From the NCBI GenBank assembly GCA_023301405.1, contig JALZUX010000252.1, positions 1 through 5,887 of the forward strand: a stretch of 5,887 nt of DNA. Direction: 5' to 3'. A program made the translations under genes and the position numbers. The DNA is from Granulosicoccaceae bacterium. GTDB taxonomy: Bacteria > Pseudomonadota > Gammaproteobacteria > Granulosicoccales > Granulosicoccaceae. Shown here piece after piece: positions 1-3,624 of the stretch (position 1 is its first letter; every line of letters starts with the position of its first letter). A model generated the notes under the pieces. It had not been told where the DNA came from and ran no database searches. It saw only the letters and a program-made list of their open reading frames with translations.

Positions 1-2
1 CC

Positions 3-278
3 CTCGCAACGACCCTAGTTCCCGGACAGGCTCCTAGGCAACAGACATTACAATCGTTGCCTTTTTCTGATAATTCAGCAGTAAACGCGGCACTACAAAA
101 CGGCGATTCTGATCTTTCCTTTGGGCCGGGCGTCGACAGCGTTACAAATCGGCAGAACATTGCTTTTCTGGCCGCCCGATATGCAACAGAGCGGTTTCGT
201 GGAATGAATCAAAGAGACGCACCAACGTCACCAGCGCTGAAAAATCGGCGGCAGATTGAAAAGGTTTATTCATCATAA
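3..278 (+). CDS. C-terminal end of an unrecognised protein (5' end outside the window)
   Basis: The frame is open from the first bases of the window to a TAA at 276-278, giving 91 visible residues, so this is most simply the 3' end of a gene that starts to the left. I do not recognise the protein. The visible part begins Pro/Gln/Thr-rich and low in complexity, then becomes a more ordinary mixed segment (GDSDLSFGPGVDSVTN, then IAFLAARYATERFRGMNQR). It ends in a basic tail (KNRRQIEKVYSS). No membrane segment, cysteine or known motif is visible. An internal TTG at 57 or ATG at 204 could start a shorter product, but neither has a clear ribosome binding site, and the open frame upstream argues against them. 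The case for coding rests on the uninterrupted frame and plausible composition, so it is only moderate. Confidence 0.5.
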   Translation, partial: LATTLVPGQAPRQQTLQSLPFSDNSAVNAALQNGDSDLSFGPGVDSVTNRQNIAFLAARYATERFRGMNQRDAPTSPALKNRRQIEKVYSS

Positions 279-473
279 AAACTGCAGTAGCCGCGTTCAT
301 GTCAAGCGACTGATCAAGCAGGCATTTGTAAATTTAAGAACCAATAGTTGTTCACCAGAAAAAGGCGAATAACCAATAATTTGGCCAATGAAACCCCCAC
401 CTTGTTGTATTACCTCACAGTTTTAAACATCCAAACATTTGCCGACCGGCAGAATTACTCCGTGAGCATACAA

Positions 474-502
474 TTTGCACGCCCTACGGTTACTGGTTTA
501 AT
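474..502 (+). promoter_or_regulatory. Candidate sigma70 promoter for the OmpA-family gene
   Basis: A -35-like TTTGCA (474-479) lies 17 nt from a -10-like TTTAAT (497-502). The TG at 494-495 sits one base before the -10, as in extended -10 promoters. Transcription would start near 509, leaving a leader of about 58 nt before the ATG at 567. The -35 matches the consensus at only 4 of 6 bases, so the extended -10 carries most of the argument. Confidence 0.35.
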
Positions 503-566
503 ACAAAAATTTTCACGCATCCTGCTTTCGATCGCTTAACTTAACAACCGCTGGATATTTCCAAGA

Positions 567-1847
567 ATGATCATGTCACCTAAATATTCGTTCTCATCTC
601 GAGTTCTGTTCATCTCATTCTTGCTGCCACTGACACTAAAAGGCTGCTCCACTGCAGGCGGATTGTTTGGAGATGGTGATGACTACATTGACTACACCAC
701 CGACCATCTGAAGCAAGCAGAGCCCGAGATTGCGAGTGCCTTGACCGGCTTAGAATTCCGTGACCGCAACCAATTAGAATTCGATTTCTACGCATCAGCC
801 GGGTTAGGGTTCAGCCAACTTCAACCAGACACCAGTACGGCGATAGGCTTTGATGTCGATGAGGAGTTCGGTGCCGCCGGTCAGTTCACACTCGGCCTGG
901 ATATCAACAAGCACTTTTCAGTGGAATTGCATTCTGCCGATCTTGGAAGTGCCGGCCTGTCTCCGTTTGGACGTATCAATTACCACCTCAACGGACTAAG
1001 CGCGCTCTATTACATAGGCGGAAATCGTCATAACTACGGACGCCACGGCTTCAATGGTTTTGCGCGACTTGGTGTGGCAAAGCTCGAAAACAGCACAAAT
1101 GGCAACATCTCCTTTGAACGAGTCAACGACACTCAAGTGTTATTCGGTGCCGGGATGGAATACAACACTCGTTTCGGCATTGGTCTTCGTGCCGAAGCCA
1201 TTGCCTTTGACACGGACGCACAATATGCTCAACTGGGAATAACGTACCGTTTCGGCAAGCAGAAACCGGCCCGCAAAGTGGCCATCGCCCCTGTAGCACC
1301 GCCAGCGGTGACGGTGGCTGCCGTTGAGCCTGAGCGTATATTTACTCCTAAGCCAGTGGCACGCGTTGAACCGGCACTGGCAGCGGCTCGTGCTCCGATA
1401 GACAACGATAACGATGGAATACCCAACACAATTGACCAATGTCGTGATACCGCTTCTAATATCACGGTAGATAACAAAGGCTGCGCCTTATTCTCGGGCA
1501 CCTTGGAAGGCGTTAATTTCCCGTCAAATTCAGCCAAGCTCACGAACACGGCGACCTACATTCTGAACGGTGTCAGCCACACATTGGCACAGCACCCCGA
1601 CACAAACATTCTGGTTATCGCCCATACCGACAGCAACGGTAACAGTGATCAAAATCAATTATTATCCGAAGAACGGGCCAAAACCGTGGTGAACTACCTA
1701 GCACGCAAGGGCATTCCGTACTCGCAGATGTCGGCTCGTGCTTATGGTGAAAGGAAACCCATCAGCACTAACTCCACAGCAGACGGGCGAGCGAGCAACA
1801 GACGTATAGAGTTGTTTGCAACAAACCGTCAGATAAAGCAAAAATAA
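567..1847 (+). CDS. OmpA/OprF-family outer-membrane protein with lipoprotein-like signal, beta-barrel, TSP3 linker and peptidoglycan-binding domain
   Basis: 426 residues. Residues 1-26 form a signal sequence (basic KYSFSSR, then a hydrophobic core). It ends LTLKGC with Cys27, which resembles a lipobox apart from an unusual Lys at -2. Residues ~69-230 alternate like an eight-stranded OmpA-type barrel and end in the aromatic strand ITYRFG. A Pro/Ala-rich linker (231-277) leads to a thrombospondin type-3 calcium-binding motif (DNDNDGIPNTIDQC, 279-292; Cys292 and Cys306 could pair). Residues ~311-417 are an OmpA C-terminal domain; by homology to OmpA, Asp355 (HTDSNG) and Arg370 (LSEERA) bind diaminopimelate in peptidoglycan. 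By family the protein tethers the outer membrane to the cell wall. The start is uncertain: ATG 567 and in-frame ATG 573 lie in the palindrome ATGATCAT, and AAGA at 563-566 suits 573 better. OprF is the closest layout I know, but OprF is not a lipoprotein. Confidence 0.93.
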   Translation: MIMSPKYSFSSRVLFISFLLPLTLKGCSTAGGLFGDGDDYIDYTTDHLKQAEPEIASALTGLEFRDRNQLEFDFYASAGLGFSQLQPDTSTAIGFDVDEEFGAAGQFTLGLDINKHFSVELHSADLGSAGLSPFGRINYHLNGLSALYYIGGNRHNYGRHGFNGFARLGVAKLENSTNGNISFERVNDTQVLFGAGMEYNTRFGIGLRAEAIAFDTDAQYAQLGITYRFGKQKPARKVAIAPVAPPAVTVAAVEPERIFTPKPVARVEPALAAARAPIDNDNDGIPNTIDQCRDTASNITVDNKGCALFSGTLEGVNFPSNSAKLTNTATYILNGVSHTLAQHPDTNILVIAHTDSNGNSDQNQLLSEERAKTVVNYLARKGIPYSQMSARAYGERKPISTNSTADGRASNRRIELFATNRQIKQK

Positions 1848-1933
1848 GACACCACAAGCTCGTTTTCAGGGTTTTTAGCGATATTTGCTTACAACTTACT
1901 GTGGTAACACAGCGCTAGTCTGGAACTAGGGTT

Positions 1934-1952
1934 GATTGCGCCGCAATCTTTT
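1934..1952 (+). terminator. Candidate weak intrinsic terminator of the OmpA-family gene
   Basis: GATTGCGCCGCAATC (1934-1948) is a perfect 15-bp palindrome with 7-base arms and one central base. As RNA it folds into a 6-bp stem (GATTGC/GCAATC) with a GCC loop. TTTT (1949-1952) follows directly, 86 nt after the OmpA-family stop. The T-run is short and the stem only half GC, so termination would be incomplete. The same dyad could instead be a protein-binding site. Confidence 0.4.
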
Positions 1953-2010
1953 GGCCTGCTAGGTCGATCAATCTCACCAAAGAAAGCAACTATTCGCCTT
2001 CTTTTGTCAA

Positions 2011-2100
2011 TAATCTCTGCCCTAAAACCCCACCGCCCTCGCTACAACCCATTCCTTGGAACCTGCCTCGCCCGCCCGCCTTGCTTTCACGCCAAATTCT
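2011..2100 (+). terminator. C-rich, G-poor tract resembling a Rho utilisation (rut) site
   Basis: In these 90 bases I count about 41 C and 11 G, a strong bias in the direction of transcription from the OmpA-family gene, within untranslated RNA. Rho is known to load on unstructured, untranslated, C-rich and G-poor RNA. The tract follows the weak hairpin at 1934-1952, so the two could act in series. The assignment rests on composition alone. Confidence 0.3.
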
Positions 2101-2365
2101 GCGCCCCGATCTGAAACATTGCTTGACGGGTGATTTAGTTAGATCGGCAAAAGACCCACACAATACCCAGGGAGCTCTGTAGCTCGCGGGCTAAAAGATC
2201 GCTTGCTGCGACACTTTGGAAAAAATTCAGTATCAATCTGTTAGTACTGTCGTCTCTTACTCTTTAGACTCTATTACGAAGCCTGTTATCAAATCAATGC
2301 GCACTACTAGACGAACCTTTCTCAATAGTAGATGTCACTCTGCGAGAACAAACAGAGACTTTACC

Positions 2366-2440
2366 TAGCGGGCTGCCGCTAAGTTACCAACACTACTTGT
2401 CACCCATGACGGTGCTGACGTGCCTGCACCGGCGAGTAGT
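2366..2440 (+). promoter_or_regulatory. Compact cluster of potential RNA helices upstream of the phosphatidyltransferase gene
   Basis: Four inverted repeats lie within 75 nt. TAGCGG-GCTG-CCGCTA (2366-2381) is a 6-bp GC-rich hairpin with a tetraloop. ACTACT (2392-2397) pairs with AGTAGT (2435-2440) and encloses two directly abutting hairpins: GTCA-CCCA-TGAC (2399-2410) and GGTGC, 10-nt loop, GCACC (2411-2430). Together these could form a three-way junction with two stacked arms, ending 20 nt before the Shine-Dalgarno. This could be a structured 5' leader. It matches no riboswitch class I recognise, and short helices do arise by chance. Confidence 0.3.
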
Positions 2441-2452
2441 CTAGAATTGTAA

Positions 2453-2472
2453 ATAACTTCAGGGTAGTTATG
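2453..2472 (+). promoter_or_regulatory. Ribosome-binding-site hairpin spanning the phosphatidyltransferase start
   Basis: ATAACT (2453-2458) is the exact reverse complement of AGTTAT (2466-2471), giving a 6-bp stem with a 7-nt loop, TCAGGGT. The Shine-Dalgarno AGGG (2461-2464) is displayed in the loop, and the A and U of the ATG at 2470 are in the stem. The 5-nt spacing supports this start. The stem is A/U-rich and therefore marginal, which could make initiation sensitive to temperature or to factors that open it. Confidence 0.45.
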
Positions 2473-3078
2473 CTAGATAAATACGTTGTACCTGCGATAA
2501 AACCATCGCTTAAGGGCGCAGCTCAATTTCTATTAGCTAGAAATATCACCGCAGATCAAGTAACCACGGTCGGATTTATAATCGGGCTAATAACGATACC
2601 TGCAGTTGCTATGGGGTATCCGTTAATCGCTATGTTTTTTTTACTGCTAAACCGCTTTGCAGACGGCATTGACGGTGAGCTAGCACGTTTAAGTCGCGCT
2701 ACTGACGCTGGAGGATTTCTTGATATCACTCTGGACTTTATCTTTTACGCAGTGTTCCCACTCGGGTTTGCAATCGCAAACCCCGAACAAAACGCACTGC
2801 CCGCCGCCATCTTGATAGCGAGTTTCGTCGGTACTGGCTCCAGCTTTCTTTCGTTTTCCTCAATGGCTAGAAAACGAAATATTGACCATCCGGAGTTTGC
2901 CTATAAGGGATTTTATTATATCAACGGACTGGCGGAAGGGACGGAAACGATCATTTTTTTTACACTAATGTGTTTACTGCCCACACACTTCGCTACCATT
3001 GCATGGATTTTTGCAGCTGTTTGCGTAGTCACCACTATAAATCGTTTGGTTTTTGGCTACAAAACTCTCAAAGGTTAA
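2470..3078 (+). CDS. CDP-alcohol phosphatidyltransferase family integral membrane protein
   Basis: 202 residues, a typical length for the family. These inner-membrane enzymes transfer a phosphatidyl or phospho-alcohol group from a CDP-linked donor to an alcohol acceptor in phospholipid synthesis. The signature is complete: Asp65, Asp68-Gly69, Ala72-Arg73, Gly81, Asp85 and Asp89 (DGIDGELAR, then GGFLDITLD). By homology the Asp residues bind the metal ions and the last one acts as catalytic base. There are 7 residues between AR and the next Gly, where PgsA-type enzymes have 8. Hydrophobic stretches near 31-50, 52-64, 87-103, 108-127, 157-171 and 174-192 fit the usual six-helix fold. AGGG at 2461-2464 supports the ATG. 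The acceptor cannot be read from the sequence, so pgsA or pssA should not be assigned. The downstream gene is 543 bases away, so the gene is probably monocistronic. Confidence 0.92.
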   Translation: MLDKYVVPAIKPSLKGAAQFLLARNITADQVTTVGFIIGLITIPAVAMGYPLIAMFFLLLNRFADGIDGELARLSRATDAGGFLDITLDFIFYAVFPLGFAIANPEQNALPAAILIASFVGTGSSFLSFSSMARKRNIDHPEFAYKGFYYINGLAEGTETIIFFTLMCLLPTHFATIAWIFAAVCVVTTINRLVFGYKTLKG

Positions 3079-3146
3079 TGCAAAACAGTGCCCCATTGCC
3101 GCCAACTTGACTAAGCTATTTTTCGATTGTTAACCTGTCATTAATT

Positions 3147-3152
3147 TATAAT
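3147..3152 (+). promoter_or_regulatory. Perfect -10 hexamer TATAAT with weak -35
   Basis: TATAAT matches the sigma70 -10 consensus exactly. No good -35 sits at 16-18 nt. The best candidate, TTGTTA (3127-3132), is only 14 nt upstream, which is short. If used, transcription would start near 3159, giving the c-di-GMP gene a leader of about 460 nt or producing a small RNA. An AT-rich region can contain this hexamer by chance. Confidence 0.3.
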
Positions 3153-3186
3153 GCGCCAGAAAAACAAACTGTGCATGCAGGTTGTT

Positions 3187-3208
3187 CATACGAAAGACCT
3201 TACGTATG
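3187..3208. repeat. 22-bp imperfect palindrome, operator-like
   Basis: The outer arms CATACG (3187-3192) and CGTATG (3203-3208) are perfect. An inner AAG/CTT pair extends the symmetry, with one A/A mismatch and an imperfect centre, so 9 of 11 half-site positions match. The dyad lies about 28-50 bases after the start expected from the TATAAT at 3147. That position could suit a repressor site or a hairpin near an RNA 5' end. Confidence 0.4.
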
Positions 3209-3326
3209 CGAATCTCTATTCAACTTTGCTCTCAATAACTCACCGAAAGGCCATAACTTTCTGTCTTTGCAAAAACAATTGATAAAAATGACCTCACTGG
3301 AAATTCATTTTACCGGTAGCTTCAAA

Positions 3327-3355
3327 GTGTATTAAAAACACCGCGACTAATACAC
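3327..3355. repeat. Perfect 8-bp inverted repeat (GTGTATTA / TAATACAC)
   Basis: GTGTATTA (3327-3334) and TAATACAC (3348-3355) are exact reverse complements separated by 13 bases. ACACCGC also occurs twice as a direct repeat (3338-3344 and 3352-3358), overlapping the spacer and right arm. No T-run follows on the plus strand, so this is not an intrinsic terminator in that direction. A dimeric regulator site or an RNA stem-loop would both fit. Confidence 0.45.
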
Positions 3356-3530
3356 CGCAGTATCCAAATAGCTACTATTGAAACAGGTAACCGCATAATA
3401 AATAGCCAAATATCGCACACCCTCTTCTCTGAATATAACGATGTGCAGAACCACTGGTACACTGTTGCCAAATGAGTGTTTTTGATCCATTCACAAACTA
3501 CGATTCGCTGAATTTATCAATGAAGACAAT

Positions 3531-3559
3531 TTCGAAATTATCAAATATTTCAATATAGT
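3531..3559 (+). promoter_or_regulatory. Candidate proximal promoter for the GGDEF-EAL gene
   Basis: TATAGT (3554-3559) matches the -10 consensus at 5 of 6 bases and lies 17 nt from a weak -35-like TTCGAA (3531-3536, 3 of 6). Transcription would start near 3566, giving a leader of about 56 nt that still contains the hairpin-bridged ribosome binding site. The weak -35 could mean an activator is needed or that the site is not real. Confidence 0.28.
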
Positions 3560-3596
3560 TAGCGTGGCATGACAATAGCATTTCCCCATTCACCTA

Positions 3597-3624
3597 AAGG
3601 AGCAATTCTCTTGAATTTACTATG
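3597..3624 (+). promoter_or_regulatory. Distant Shine-Dalgarno bridged by a hairpin, with an overlapping four-codon mini-ORF
   Basis: A strong Shine-Dalgarno, AAGGAG (3597-3602), is separated from ATG 3622 by 19 nt, which is too far for normal initiation. No alternative ATG, GTG or TTG in this frame is better placed, because a TAA at 3595-3597 closes it upstream. The interval holds AATTC-TCTT-GAATT (3604-3617), a perfect 5-bp hairpin with a tetraloop. Folding it leaves 5 nt between Shine-Dalgarno and ATG. Separately, TTG at 3611 is 8 nt from the Shine-Dalgarno and opens TTG AAT TTA CTA TGA, whose stop overlaps the gene's ATG as ATGA. Either arrangement could explain how the start is reached. 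Confidence 0.5.

Larger units (their letters stand above)
1848..2469. other. 622-base intergenic region without a convincing gene
   Basis: No reading frame here has both a credible start and protein-like composition. A 60-codon frame from TTG 1932 has no ribosome binding site and lies across the C-rich tract. From left to right I see overlapping inverted repeats (1876-1929), a terminator-like hairpin (1934-1952), a C-rich G-poor tract (~2011-2100), an isolated hairpin GAGCT-CTGT-AGCTC (2172-2185), a longer-loop inverted repeat CTACTA/TAGTAG (2304-2309 and 2326-2331), and a cluster of helices leading into the gene at 2470. I found no good sigma70 promoter for that gene, although one must exist unless transcription reads through from upstream. 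Confidence 0.6.
3079..3621. other. 543-base AT-rich intergenic region with dyads and possible promoters
   Basis: No credible protein-coding frame is visible on either strand. The region holds a perfect TATAAT (3147-3152), a 22-bp imperfect palindrome (3187-3208), a perfect 8-bp inverted repeat (3327-3355), a second -10-like TATAGT (3554-3559) and the unusual ribosome binding region of the next gene (3597-3624). A long regulated leader, a small RNA gene or simple non-coding drift would all fit. No clear terminator for the phosphatidyltransferase gene was found: T5 at 3119-3123 follows only a very weak stem. Confidence 0.6.

Noticed and set aside
348..539. 63-codon frame from a TTG between the partial gene and the OmpA-family gene
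   Set aside because: It has no ribosome binding site, no recognisable motif, and it overlaps the best promoter candidate for the downstream gene.
1140..1549. Two minus-strand frames of about 100 codons antisense to the OmpA-family gene
   Set aside because: The plus strand here encodes an unmistakable barrel, TSP3 motif and OmpA domain, and the antisense products have no protein-like features.
1932..2114. 60-codon frame starting at TTG 1932
   Set aside because: It has no ribosome binding site, begins inside the terminator-like palindrome, and its Pro/Arg/Leu-rich product is explained by the C-rich tract.
2160..2230. tRNA-like GTAGCTC sequence near 2179-2185 resembling a D-arm
   Set aside because: No acceptor stem can be closed, and no T-arm consensus such as GTTCGA follows at the right distance. 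GAGCT-CTGT-AGCTC is just a small hairpin.
3107..3123. TTGACT -35-like hexamer and T5 run after the phosphatidyltransferase gene
   Set aside because: TTGACT has no good -10 at 16-18 nt, and the T-run follows only a 3-bp stem, so neither a promoter nor a terminator is supported.
1848..3621. Possibility that the window is an integron cassette array, given same-strand genes with long gaps
   Set aside because: I saw no attC-type paired core sites (GTTRRRY with its inverse and inner pairs) in the gaps. The genes are ordinary housekeeping or regulatory families, and the gaps are too long.
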